NCBI GenBank assembly: GCA_029012085.1
Contig: JAQXLK010000008.1
Location: 1 to 33,618, forward strand
DNA length: 33,618 bases
Source: Clostridiales bacterium
GTDB taxonomy: Bacteria > Bacillota > Clostridia > Lachnospirales > Lachnospiraceae
Reading direction: 5' to 3'
Below are positions 1 through 7,282 of this stretch, one piece after another. The notes beneath the pieces were generated by a model. That model made no database searches and was not told the origin of the DNA. It saw only the letters and a list, made by a program, of their open reading frames with translations. Position 1 is the first letter of the stretch. Every line of letters starts with the position of its first letter. The position numbers and the translations under genes were made by a program.

Positions 1-318
1 AGTCCTGCTCCATCAGCACCGGAAGCTCCTACAGCAGCACCTTCTGCTGATTCCTGGACCTGTTCTTGCGGTGCAGTTAACACTGGCAAATTCTGTGTAG
101 AATGCGGTTCACCAAAGCCGGCTCCAGTTCAGGGATGGACCTGCTCTTGTGGTGCAGTCAACCAGGGTAAGTTCTGTCAGGAGTGTGGCGCAAAGAAACC
201 TGCCGAAGCACCTTTATATCGCTGTGATAAATGTGGCTGGCAGCCGGCAGACCCTAAGAATCCACCAAAATTCTGTCCAGAATGTGGCGACGTATTCGAC
301 GAAAACGATATCCAGTAA
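1..318 (+). CDS. C-terminal part of a multi-zinc-ribbon protein (probably SPFH-domain type), 5' end outside window
   Basis: The open frame runs in from base 1 and stops with TAA at 316-318, leaving 105 residues of a longer protein. It starts in a Pro/Ala/Ser-rich linker. Two near-identical four-cysteine ribbons follow, of the form WTCSCGAVN-x-GKFC-x-ECG, and then a divergent third (RCDKCGW ... KFCPECGD). The first two are also similar at DNA level, so they look like an internal duplication. In Clostridia this arrangement usually ends an SPFH/band-7 protein annotated as 'virion core protein', and such genes often neighbour the TFIIB-type zinc-ribbon gene found here at 809. The SPFH part is not visible, so that identity is inference. 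The ribbons probably bind zinc and act in protein contacts. Confidence 0.65.
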   Translation, partial: SPAPSAPEAPTAAPSADSWTCSCGAVNTGKFCVECGSPKPAPVQGWTCSCGAVNQGKFCQECGAKKPAEAPLYRCDKCGWQPADPKNPPKFCPECGDVFDENDIQ

Positions 319-334
319 GCCATAGGAGGAAAAA

Positions 335-736
335 ATGTTTCAGCCAGATCATTATGCAATAAGTGTAGGAGATGTGGAAAAGAGCATCACATTTTATGAG
401 AAATTGGAATTTAAAAAAATAAAAGATTATCAGTCAGAGGATGGAACGGTCAGAATTGTGCAGATGCAGAATGGAAATTTTATTTTGGAAATGTTCTATT
501 ATCCTGACAGTGAGAAGCTCCCCGACTTCGTAAGTACGCTTGGAGAGGATTTGAAGGTAAAGGGTTCAAAGCACCTTGGGCTCCAGGTTACTGATGTGGA
601 GAAGGCTGCTGCCTATCTTGAAGAGGCCGGACTAGTCACTGAAAAGCCCATGATTTCTCAAGGACGATTGGGAAGACCCTACTTTTTCATCAAGGATCCG
701 AATGGAATCTTTGTAGAAATTATTTCTGCAGGTTGA
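335..736 (+). CDS. VOC/glyoxalase-fold protein
   Basis: A 133-residue protein of the vicinal-oxygen-chelate superfamily, normal single-domain length. It shows the paired beta-alpha-beta-beta-beta modules: an N-terminal DHYAISVGDVEKSITFYEKL block, a second HLGLQVTDVEKAAAYLEEAG block, and the closing FFIKDPNGIFVEI strand. Candidate metal ligands are the His near residue 6, the His of HLGLQV and the Glu of FVEI. The family includes glyoxalase I, fosfomycin-resistance enzymes and dioxygenases; nothing here picks the substrate. The ATG has AGGAGG at 324-329. The gap to the preceding zinc-ribbon gene is only 16 nt, so they are probably co-transcribed. A terminator hairpin follows at 768-793. Confidence 0.85.
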   Translation: MFQPDHYAISVGDVEKSITFYEKLEFKKIKDYQSEDGTVRIVQMQNGNFILEMFYYPDSEKLPDFVSTLGEDLKVKGSKHLGLQVTDVEKAAAYLEEAGLVTEKPMISQGRLGRPYFFIKDPNGIFVEIISAG

Positions 737-767
737 TTTTTCAACTGATTATTTGATTATTACAATA

Positions 768-793
768 CATGGTGATTTACACCGTGCGTTTTT
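768..793 (+). terminator. Intrinsic terminator after the VOC gene
   Basis: CATGGTG (768-774) pairs with CACCGTG (780-786) across the 5-nt loop ATTTA, seven pairs including one G-U. CG and five T follow. It ends only a few bases before the GAGGAGG ribosome binding site of the 809 gene. It therefore either separates the two genes or limits read-through. Confidence 0.6.
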
Positions 794-808
794 CCAGAGG
801 AGGAGAAC

Positions 809-1909
809 ATGGACGATTTTAACGATATGAATATCGTGGACACCAAAGAAGAAACCGACAAGAAATGTCCTCAGTGCGGCGGTGTTATGGATTTTGACCC
901 TGCCACCGGTAATCTTAAGTGTCCATACTGTGAATATGAAGAGACAATTAAAGTACAGGAAGAAGCCCCTAAGAAAGCGGAAGAATTAGATTTTTATGCT
1001 GCAGAACACACTGCCAACAAGGACTGGGGTGTTGAGACCAAGACAGTCCTTTGTAAAGCCTGTGGTGCAGAATCTATTTATGATGCATTACAGACTTCTG
1101 CTGTCTGCCCATTTTGTGGCTCCAATCAGGTTATGGATGCCAATGATCAGGATACCATCGCTCCGGGAGGCGTTGTTCCTTTCAGTATCAGTGACAAACA
1201 GGCTTCCGAACTATTCCACAAGTGGATTAAGCGCAGATGGTTCTGTCCGAAGCTTGCCAAAGACAGCGCGAAACCAAAGCGCTTTAAAGGAATCTATCTT
1301 CCATACTGGACCTTCGATGCAGACACCTTTTCTTCCTATCAGGGAGAATATGGTATCGACCATACAAAGAAGAACAGCAAGGGCGAAACCTATACAGAAA
1401 CAGACTGGCATAGAACCTCTGGTACACACAAAGAATTTATTAATGATGAGCTGGTATTAGCTTCCAAAAACCATGATATTTCTATGCTTCGAAAACTGGA
1501 ACCATTTGATACAGAGAATAACAAAGCCTATAAGCCGGAGTACATTGCCGGTTTTGTTGCAGAACGTTACTCCCTTGGACTAAAGGATGCCTGGAAAACT
1601 GCCATGGACTCCATCAAAGAAAAATTAAAACGTCACATATCAGACAATATCAGAAGCCAGCATCACGCTGACCGGGTAAGAAACCTGCATGTTGGGACAG
1701 ATTACAGCAACATTACTTACAAATATCTGTTGCTTCCTATCTGGGTATCCAACTTCAAATACAACGATAAAGTATATCAGTTCATGGTAAATGGACAGAC
1801 CGGTAAGGTTTCTGGCAAAACGCCGCTTTCCATTCCAAAGATTATTATTACTGTTGTTGCAGTGATTGCAATCATCGCAATCCTCTACTATTTCGGTGTA
1901 TTAAGTTAG
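809..1909 (+). CDS. TFIIB-type zinc-ribbon membrane protein
   Basis: A 366-residue protein with two zinc ribbons near its start: Cys20/Cys23 with Cys38/Cys41, and Cys82/Cys85 with Cys100/Cys103. A central soluble domain follows, with GIYLPYWTFDADTFSSYQGEYG and then an EFINDELVLAS stretch. A strand-rich segment reading LLLPIWVSNFKYNDKVYQFMVNGQTGKV comes next. The protein ends in one hydrophobic helix (about 341-363), so it is a tail-anchored protein with cytosolic ribbons. The architecture matches the family annotated in Clostridia as 'TFIIB-type zinc ribbon-containing protein'. The ribbon resembles archaeal TFIIB only in its fold, and no transcription role is implied. The ATG at 809 follows GAGGAGGAGAAC. 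It sits between a multi-zinc-ribbon gene and a Tim44-like zinc-ribbon gene on the same strand, which suggests a shared membrane-associated function. Confidence 0.8.
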   Translation: MDDFNDMNIVDTKEETDKKCPQCGGVMDFDPATGNLKCPYCEYEETIKVQEEAPKKAEELDFYAAEHTANKDWGVETKTVLCKACGAESIYDALQTSAVCPFCGSNQVMDANDQDTIAPGGVVPFSISDKQASELFHKWIKRRWFCPKLAKDSAKPKRFKGIYLPYWTFDADTFSSYQGEYGIDHTKKNSKGETYTETDWHRTSGTHKEFINDELVLASKNHDISMLRKLEPFDTENNKAYKPEYIAGFVAERYSLGLKDAWKTAMDSIKEKLKRHISDNIRSQHHADRVRNLHVGTDYSNITYKYLLLPIWVSNFKYNDKVYQFMVNGQTGKVSGKTPLSIPKIIITVVAVIAIIAILYYFGVLS

Positions 1910-1956
1910 TACAATGGTTTCTTATTCTTCGATGTATTAGCACATTGCAATTATGA

Positions 1957-1992
1957 ATTACCCTGAGCATTTCTAAAACTGGTCAGGGTAAT
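1957..1992 (+). other. Perfect 10-bp hairpin between zinc-ribbon genes
   Basis: ATTACCCTGA (1957-1966) and TCAGGGTAAT (1983-1992) are exact inverted copies around a 16-nt loop. Only a weakly T-rich stretch follows, so it may be an inefficient terminator or an mRNA-end stabiliser between the 809 and 2025 genes. Confidence 0.45.
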
Positions 1993-2024
1993 ATTACTTT
2001 ATCTCAAACTTTCAGGGAGGCATC

Positions 2025-2786
2025 ATGAAATACGTACCGATTATTATTATACTGATTCTTATACTTGCTATTATTATTTCTGTTATATGCATTATTAACT
2101 ATATAAAAAGAAAAACACGTCAGGTATCCCGCGCCCTTTTTGGCACGTCGGATATCACGCAGGCTGCAAAGCAGATGAAACAGGAATATTCCACTACTCC
2201 TAAATCCGTATCTGCCATGACAAGCTTAGCGTTGCCTAAGATTGTTTCTGACTTTCCTGATTTTCAATACGATGAAATGAAGGAGCGTGCAGAAAATGTT
2301 CTGTTTAGCTATCTGCGGGCGGTAACAGCGAAGAACCTTTCCATATTAACAGACGGCAATACAGAACTGAAGCAGCAGTTGGAAAACCATATCCAGATGC
2401 TTTCCGCAAAAGATTTACGGGAACATTTTGACCAGATTAAAATACATCGAACGGAAATCTGTCAGTACCGGAAAACCGCCGGAAGATGTATCATCACATT
2501 TCAGTCTGCTTTGGAATGTTATCATTATATTACGGACAATTCCTCTTCCATAAAAGAAGGTTCAAAGGAATACAAGTACCAAACCAAATACAATACGGAT
2601 TTAATCTACATCCAGGACCGCAATCTGGTAGAAAATGAACTGGACAACGCACTAGGCGTCAACTGTCCAAACTGTGGTGCACCACTATCTTCATTAGGTG
2701 CGAAGGTATGTGAATACTGCGGAACTCCGGTGATTGAGATTAACATTCATGCGTGGTCTTTCAGCAATATAGAGGAAGTAAAATGA
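2025..2786 (+). CDS. Membrane-anchored Tim44-like protein with C-terminal zinc ribbon
   Basis: A 253-residue protein. Residues about 4-26 form a very hydrophobic Ile-rich anchor with the positive residues (KRKTRQ) just after it. Residues about 75-200 resemble the Tim44-like fold: an amphipathic YDEMKERAENVLFSYLRAVTAKNLSIL helix pair, then strands ending in a YQTKYNTDLIYIQDRN block. A four-cysteine ribbon (Cys214, Cys217, Cys229, Cys232) sits near the C terminus. Tim44-like domains bind membranes or protein partners. Here the combination suggests an adaptor on the inner face of the membrane, working with the upstream zinc-ribbon proteins; that role is inferred. The ATG follows AGGGAGG. A strong bidirectional terminator lies 50 bp downstream. 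Confidence 0.75.
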   Translation: MKYVPIIIILILILAIIISVICIINYIKRKTRQVSRALFGTSDITQAAKQMKQEYSTTPKSVSAMTSLALPKIVSDFPDFQYDEMKERAENVLFSYLRAVTAKNLSILTDGNTELKQQLENHIQMLSAKDLREHFDQIKIHRTEICQYRKTAGRCIITFQSALECYHYITDNSSSIKEGSKEYKYQTKYNTDLIYIQDRNLVENELDNALGVNCPNCGAPLSSLGAKVCEYCGTPVIEINIHAWSFSNIEEVK

Positions 2787-2835
2787 GTATAGCAGGAAAC
2801 AGCATCAAGGTGAAGCAAAGAATAAAGTATACAAC

Positions 2836-2877
2836 AAAGCCGCAAAATTGTCCTCTTCAAACAATTTTGCGGCTTTT
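2836..2877. terminator. Bidirectional intrinsic terminator
   Basis: A perfect 15-bp stem, AAAGCCGCAAAATTG (2836-2850) with its exact inverse at 2862-2876, encloses an 11-nt loop. It is A-rich upstream and T-rich downstream, so it can end both the plus-strand zinc-ribbon operon and the converging exporter operon. Confidence 0.9.
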
Positions 2878-2916
2878 ATCATTTACGTGAAACATGTTTC
2901 TCGTAGTTCACACTCT

Positions 2917-3720
2917 TTAATTTCCTGCACTTTCATATGCTCTCGTTCCCAGTGTAAACACCATGTATGCAATAGAAAACAGAACCACTGCAATCAAACA
3001 TTCTATACCAATCACTGGAACCGGAGAAACATCTGGTTTCAAAAAACAGCTTGCAGGCAGATATGCTACAAAGGCAAACGGTATTATCCATGTAATCACA
3101 AAACGTACCCCTTTTGCGTAAATTTCTGTTGGATACTTTGCAAAATCCGCCATCTGGTATGCAGTATATAATACCGGTCCGCTGACCTTCATCCAAAACG
3201 CAAAGGATGCAAACAACAGCTTAACTGCCGTATAGATTACCGCTCCGGCAATCATGGAAATCACAAAACACAGTATATGCAGTGCATCCACAATTACAAT
3301 CCCCTTTGTCAGTGAGATTACAATTAAAATGATTCCTACTAGTAGCTCACCTAATGCGTCCGGCTGCAGCTTCTCAAATATTACCTGCAAAAACAGATTC
3401 ATTGGACGCAGCATATACCGGTCAAACTTTCCGTTCACGACATACCACCATGCCACCATCCATATATTATCCGTAAGCAGATGGTCAATCCCCCTCGGAA
3501 TCTGGGCAAAACCATATATAAAAATCAACTGGTCGAGACTCCAATCCTCTAGCACCGGTATCTGCTCAAACACCAGATACAAAAATGCAATTCCGGTTAT
3601 CTGTGTAAAAAAGAATCCACAAAGACCAATCAAAAAATCCGCCTTTGACTGCACCAGGGATTTAAAAAACTGTGCAATAAACACTTTGTATAATCTTACA
3701 TATCGTTTTATCGTCTTCAT
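2917..3720 (-). CDS. ABC-2 family exporter permease
   Basis: A 267-residue integral membrane protein with about six hydrophobic helices and an N-terminal amphipathic segment. It fits the ABC2_membrane_6 (formerly DUF990) family, whose members pair with a second similar permease and an ATPase. The motif region QIPRGIDHLLTDNIWMVAWWYVVNGKFDRYMLRPMN is typical of that family: these permeases are usually annotated as viologen- or antibiotic-exporter-like. It is the last gene of the operon. Its ATG at 3720 lies two bases after the upstream permease stop and has GGGAGG in front. The substrate cannot be read from the sequence. Confidence 0.8.
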   Translation of the reverse strand: MKTIKRYVRLYKVFIAQFFKSLVQSKADFLIGLCGFFFTQITGIAFLYLVFEQIPVLEDWSLDQLIFIYGFAQIPRGIDHLLTDNIWMVAWWYVVNGKFDRYMLRPMNLFLQVIFEKLQPDALGELLVGIILIVISLTKGIVIVDALHILCFVISMIAGAVIYTAVKLLFASFAFWMKVSGPVLYTAYQMADFAKYPTEIYAKGVRFVITWIIPFAFVAYLPASCFLKPDVSPVPVIGIECLIAVVLFSIAYMVFTLGTRAYESAGN

Positions 3721-3723
3721 ATT

Positions 3724-4542
3724 CTAACCTCCCAGTACAACCAGTCGTCTGGTAATTTTGCTCCATAAAAAAGTTCCCAATCCATATAACAGTACAATCC
3801 AGAGCATCTGTTTTCCAAGCACAAACGCCAGCTGCAAACCACTATATTTTCCCAGATACACCATAACCGGCGTATAAACCATAGAAGAAAATGGCAAAAA
3901 TTCAAATATTGCCTGTAAAACTTCCGGGAAAAAGCTAATCGGAATCAACTGGCCACTTAAAAATCCTAAAAGCGCTTCTTTTGCCATATTCATTCCAAAC
4001 ATATAGGTTGTAACAAATGCCACCATACCGAAGCAAAAATCAAACAATACATAAATGAAAAAACTCATGGCAACACTTATTCCATAAAACAAAATATTAA
4101 TCACTGGTGTCATTTTCTCACCCAGAACAACAACCTTGTATATTTCCAGACCTGCCCATACAAATACAGAAGGTGCTATCATCCGGTACAAAGCCACTCC
4201 CATTGCCTTAAAAATAAGGCTCATCCGATAATCAATCGGCTTAATCAGCGTCATGACTACAGAACCCTCCATGACATCATCTGAAATCTCATCGGACACA
4301 CCAATCATGACAATGGACGATGTTACGTAAGTCATAAAAACATATACAATCATCTCCGTTTTTGTCAATCCACCTAACACTCCGCTTTGTGAACTTCCAT
4401 AAATGGCCATCCACAAATAATAGGAAATAAATGGTCCAAAAATACTGCATATCATCATTAAATAAAAACTGCCTTTATATGCCAGATTCTTTTTAAACTG
4501 GTTTTCCAAAAAAGGCATATACACTTTCCATTTCCCTTTCAA
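3724..4542 (-). CDS. ABC-2 family exporter permease (second subunit)
   Basis: A permease of about 272 residues with six predicted membrane helices and the family-typical SDEISDDVMEGSVVMTLIKPIDYRM loop, paralogous to the product of 2917-3720. The frame is open back to an ATG at 4572. I chose TTG at 4540-4542 because AGGAGG lies at 4550-4555, exactly 7 nt before it and inside the longer reading frame; from there the protein begins LKGKWKVYMPFLENQFKKNLAYKGSF. It forms the heterodimeric channel with the next gene and is driven by the ATPase at 4610-5617. No substrate is evident. Confidence 0.8.
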   Translation of the reverse strand: MKGKWKVYMPFLENQFKKNLAYKGSFYLMMICSIFGPFISYYLWMAIYGSSQSGVLGGLTKTEMIVYVFMTYVTSSIVMIGVSDEISDDVMEGSVVMTLIKPIDYRMSLIFKAMGVALYRMIAPSVFVWAGLEIYKVVVLGEKMTPVINILFYGISVAMSFFIYVLFDFCFGMVAFVTTYMFGMNMAKEALLGFLSGQLIPISFFPEVLQAIFEFLPFSSMVYTPVMVYLGKYSGLQLAFVLGKQMLWIVLLYGLGTFLWSKITRRLVVLGG

Positions 4543-4609
4543 ACTGCTTCCTCCTCTTCGCCATCGTTTCAATCTACCTCATTTCGAATCTGGCGCATCC
4601 CTTTTGTCC

Positions 4610-5617
4610 TTACACACCATGATTGTAAATTGCCTTTACAATTTCTGCCAGTTCTGTCTCCTGCACCTTGATATCTTTCACCTGGGTGTGCTGCATCATC
4701 TGTCCAATCACATCGGATACCTGAAGCTTGTTCTTATCAAAGGATATGGTTATGGTACTGTTTGCTCCATCTGCCTGTATTTCATAATCCGATTCTTTTA
4801 CAGACAAATACTCCCACAATGGCAGTTTTTCTGCCTGCTTTGGATTTTGTACTTCCATAATCACCTTACGGGTTGTTCCATACTTTTCCTTTAAGTCCTC
4901 CAGCGAACCGTCATAAATGAGTTTTCCGTTATCAATAATCAATATGCGGTTACACAGTTCTTCAATGTCTTCAATATCATGGGTTGTCAGCACAACGGTG
5001 GTCTCATATTTTTCATTAATTTCCTTAATGGCACTTCGAATATTATCCTTTACCACCAAATCCAGACCGATAGTTGGCTCATCCAGATATAAAACCTTTG
5101 GATTATGTAACAATGCGGCCCCCAAATCCGCACGCATCCTTTGCCCCAAAGACAAATTCCGCACCGGCTGTGAAAAGAAATCATCTAATTCCAGAACCCT
5201 GTTTAAGAATTCCATTCGTTCTGCATAATCCTCATCACTTACATCGTAGATTTCTTTTAAAATCGTAAAGGACTCACTTAATGGCAAATCCCACCAAAGC
5301 TGTGTACGCTGTCCGAACACAACACCAATATTTCCTGCATTTTTCTTCCGGTTTTTGCACGGCTCAACTCCATTTACCAGACAAGTTCCCTTTGTAGGTG
5401 TCAAAATTCCCGTCATCATCTTAATGGTTGTAGATTTTCCGGCACCGTTACTGCCAATGTAACCCACAATCTCTCCCTTTCCAATATGAAAAGAGATATC
5501 ATCCACTGCCACTTTTCGGGTTTTCTCTCTCGAAAATAATCCCTTTATGGCACCCTTTAACCCCGGATACTTTTTTGCAGATACAAATTCTTTACAAATA
5601 TGATTTACTTCTATCAA
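4610..5617 (-). CDS. ABC exporter ATP-binding protein
   Basis: A 335-residue ATPase with Walker A GSNGAGKS (55-62), signature LSLGQ (155-159), Walker B YLDEP (177-181, Glu180 catalytic) and switch His in LTTHD. The N-terminal extension KKYPGLKGAIKGLFSREKTRKVAV and the long C-terminal domain, about 100 residues, are usual for ATPases that drive ABC2_membrane_6 permease pairs. The start is TTG at 5617 with GAGAGGAAG upstream. It is the first gene of a three-gene minus-strand operon, with 67 bp to the first permease. Its promoter region (5618-5722) is shared with a divergent 44-residue gene; TATAAT at 5647-5652 is present but has no good -35. Confidence 0.88.
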   Translation of the reverse strand: MIEVNHICKEFVSAKKYPGLKGAIKGLFSREKTRKVAVDDISFHIGKGEIVGYIGSNGAGKSTTIKMMTGILTPTKGTCLVNGVEPCKNRKKNAGNIGVVFGQRTQLWWDLPLSESFTILKEIYDVSDEDYAERMEFLNRVLELDDFFSQPVRNLSLGQRMRADLGAALLHNPKVLYLDEPTIGLDLVVKDNIRSAIKEINEKYETTVVLTTHDIEDIEELCNRILIIDNGKLIYDGSLEDLKEKYGTTRKVIMEVQNPKQAEKLPLWEYLSVKESDYEIQADGANSTITISFDKNKLQVSDVIGQMMQHTQVKDIKVQETELAEIVKAIYNHGV

Positions 5618-5722
5618 CTGTTTCTTCCTCTCTCCCTATCACCTAAATTATACTAGTATTCTCCACATAGTATAGCATATATTCCCTTCTTTTTGCACAT
5701 ACTTTTTATGAGGTGATGAAAT

Positions 5723-5857
5723 ATGGCAAAAGCAGGAATGCGAAGACCGGATCCAAAAGAACCACATGGTACAGAAAGCAATAAAAAAAATAAGCATCCA
5801 AAGAACGAAGTACCACCTGTACCAGAAATACAAGGGAAAGAGAAGCATAAAAAGTAA
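5723..5857 (+). CDS. Small basic Pro/Lys-rich protein of 44 residues
   Basis: The frame reads MAKAGMRRPDPKEPHGTESN, then a Lys/Asn-rich stretch, then NEVPPVPEIQGK and a Lys/His tail, stop TAA at 5855-5857. AGGTGAT at 5711-5717 is a good ribosome binding site. The RRPDPKEPHGTESN ... PPVPEIQGKAK layout recalls a short conserved protein I have seen annotated as hypothetical in many Clostridia; that recall is from memory and was not searched. It has no membrane segment or cysteine, is strongly basic and is probably disordered. A long hairpin terminator follows 26 nt after the stop. The function is unknown. Confidence 0.75.
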   Translation: MAKAGMRRPDPKEPHGTESNKKNKHPKNEVPPVPEIQGKEKHKK

Positions 5858-5883
5858 ATTGAATTTTGGATTCCCTGAAAAAT

Positions 5884-5941
5884 AACAAGGGTATTCACTT
5901 TTGTGAAAGTCAAGATTTTCACAGAAATGAATACCCTTGTT
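5884..5941. terminator. Long hairpin, likely bidirectional terminator
   Basis: Bases 5884-5908 pair with 5917-5941 over 25 positions, with one C/A mismatch and one G-U pair, around an 8-nt loop. The outer 14 bp (AACAAGGGTATTCA) are perfect. It lies between converging genes. On the minus strand it is followed by a T-rich run, which suits termination of the 5992 gene. Confidence 0.75.
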
Positions 5942-5991
5942 AAAATTGTCCCTTATTTCCAGATTAAAATTATACGAACTGTTCTTTTTTC

Positions 5992-6381
5992 TTACAGCGC
6001 ATCTAATGCCGCTGTCAAATACTCGGCAGTCACAGACGCATAATAAAATGCGTCAATCTGCCCAGTCTGTTTTGCCCGCATAACATCCCTTGCAAGCTCC
6101 GGATACGCAATTTCATCACATAACAGTGCGATTTTACACTCCGGCAGTTCTCGATGCAACTCCCTGATTAGAGAAAGCCGCCCTTCAAGGGACATATCCG
6201 GAGACGTAGGTGTTACATCCATTAGAATAATTTCCGGTTCTGCCGCTTGACATTCAATCAAAATCATTTCCGGCGGTTTTGACGGAATACGAATCGGACG
6301 AAAATCACCTGTCTGCCGGAACATCAGCAGAACACTTTCTGCAAATACTCTGTTCTGTATGCTGACTGCGATTCTTTTCAA
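5992..6381 (-). CDS. Stand-alone degenerate receiver-like protein
   Basis: A 129-residue protein with the alternating beta/alpha pattern of a CheY receiver. The phospho-acceptor strand is recognisable as PEIILMDVT, and LRSL-like helix and strand elements follow. The paired acidic residues after strand 1 are replaced (RIAVSIQNRVF), and the conserved Lys of strand 5 is missing (AFYYASVTAEYL). It is therefore probably a pseudo-receiver or a receiver that signals without normal phosphorylation. There is no output domain. The start is TTG at 6381 with AAAGGGG upstream. It stands alone between an exporter operon and a zinc-ribbon gene. It could act as a decoy or connector for the kinases encoded at 10614-13579; that is a guess. 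Confidence 0.6.
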   Translation of the reverse strand: MKRIAVSIQNRVFAESVLLMFRQTGDFRPIRIPSKPPEMILIECQAAEPEIILMDVTPTSPDMSLEGRLSLIRELHRELPECKIALLCDEIAYPELARDVMRAKQTGQIDAFYYASVTAEYLTAALDAL

Positions 6382-6463
6382 ATCACGCTGCCCCTTTCTT
6401 TACAAACATATAATATTTTAGTCAATACAATGTTTTTATATCTATTCCTTTTCCAGAAACATA

Positions 6464-7234
6464 TCACCCCTGCACTGCTCCACCGCAGTACTCGCAATGT
6501 CCATTCGCATCCGGAATCGTTGTTGCGCCACAGTAAGGACACTGTACAGCTGTCTTTGGTTTTGCTGCACTCTCCTTCTCTTCTCTTACCTGCTGACGGG
6601 CACGAGTCAGAATCTCCTTAATCTCTTTTCCCATTGCTTCATATTCCTTGTAGTCCTGATTCAGACGCGGATTTGGAGGATTGGATGTGGCATTTTCAGG
6701 ATTAATCTCCACACCGGATGGATTCAACTGAAAACTCATGGTATCAAAGTATGGATGATTTACCCGAATGATTATTTTAAAATCATAGCTATAGCAAAAC
6801 CAGGGTGGATTGTAACTAACTGAATTTCCCTCTGCGTCCTCTCTTGTTTCTTCACTGCGATCCTCTTCAATATCCAAGTCACATCCGGTAACCTGAGAAA
6901 AGTCCAGCACATCCGGATTGGCATCCTTTAAATTTCTGGCACTGGTTACCATGAATTTTTTTGCATCTTCATCAATCAATATTTTTGTATTCCGCCCAAA
7001 AGAACATGTCGTATGAAAAGCATCCACTGCCCTCTTATTATCCTCGCGATATGCAAGCTGTTCCTGAATCTCCGTAACCGTACTGTTTCTTCTGTCACTA
7101 AACCATGGAGACAGCTTTGCAGCACACTCCTTACACAGATTTCCATCCTCTAACTTACGGTTTCCTAACAAACCAATCTCGCCTCCGCAGATGGAACACT
7201 CTTTTTTCTCAAATATCTTTCCAAACAGACCCAT
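6464..7234 (-). CDS. DUF4428-type protein with N- and C-terminal zinc ribbons
   Basis: A 256-residue protein. The N-terminal ribbon is Cys13/Cys16 with Cys34/Cys37, in the KECSICGGEIGLLGNRKLEDG context typical of DUF4428. A middle domain (about 80-190) resembles the phage/Bacillus PH-like fold of such proteins, with KNLKDANPDVLDFSQVTGCDLDI-type sequence. A charged helix (TRARQQVREEKESAAKP) leads to a second ribbon, Cys232/Cys235 with Cys247/Cys250. ATG at 7234 has AGGAGGAAGTAGTT in front. It lies 48 bp downstream of the secreted PPC/FN3-like gene and is probably co-transcribed with it. The ribbons closely resemble those of genes at 1-2786, so it likely belongs to the same functional group. 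Function unknown. Confidence 0.75.
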   Translation of the reverse strand: MGLFGKIFEKKECSICGGEIGLLGNRKLEDGNLCKECAAKLSPWFSDRRNSTVTEIQEQLAYREDNKRAVDAFHTTCSFGRNTKILIDEDAKKFMVTSARNLKDANPDVLDFSQVTGCDLDIEEDRSEETREDAEGNSVSYNPPWFCYSYDFKIIIRVNHPYFDTMSFQLNPSGVEINPENATSNPPNPRLNQDYKEYEAMGKEIKEILTRARQQVREEKESAAKPKTAVQCPYCGATTIPDANGHCEYCGGAVQG

Positions 7235-7282
7235 AACTACTTCCTCCTAAAAATGTTGCTGTGGGATATGTCTCCTGCATTC

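Noticed and set aside
2848-3171. 107-codon plus-strand frame rich in Cys and His, opposite a permease
   Set aside because: Antisense of membrane helices; begins inside the terminator; no ribosome site.
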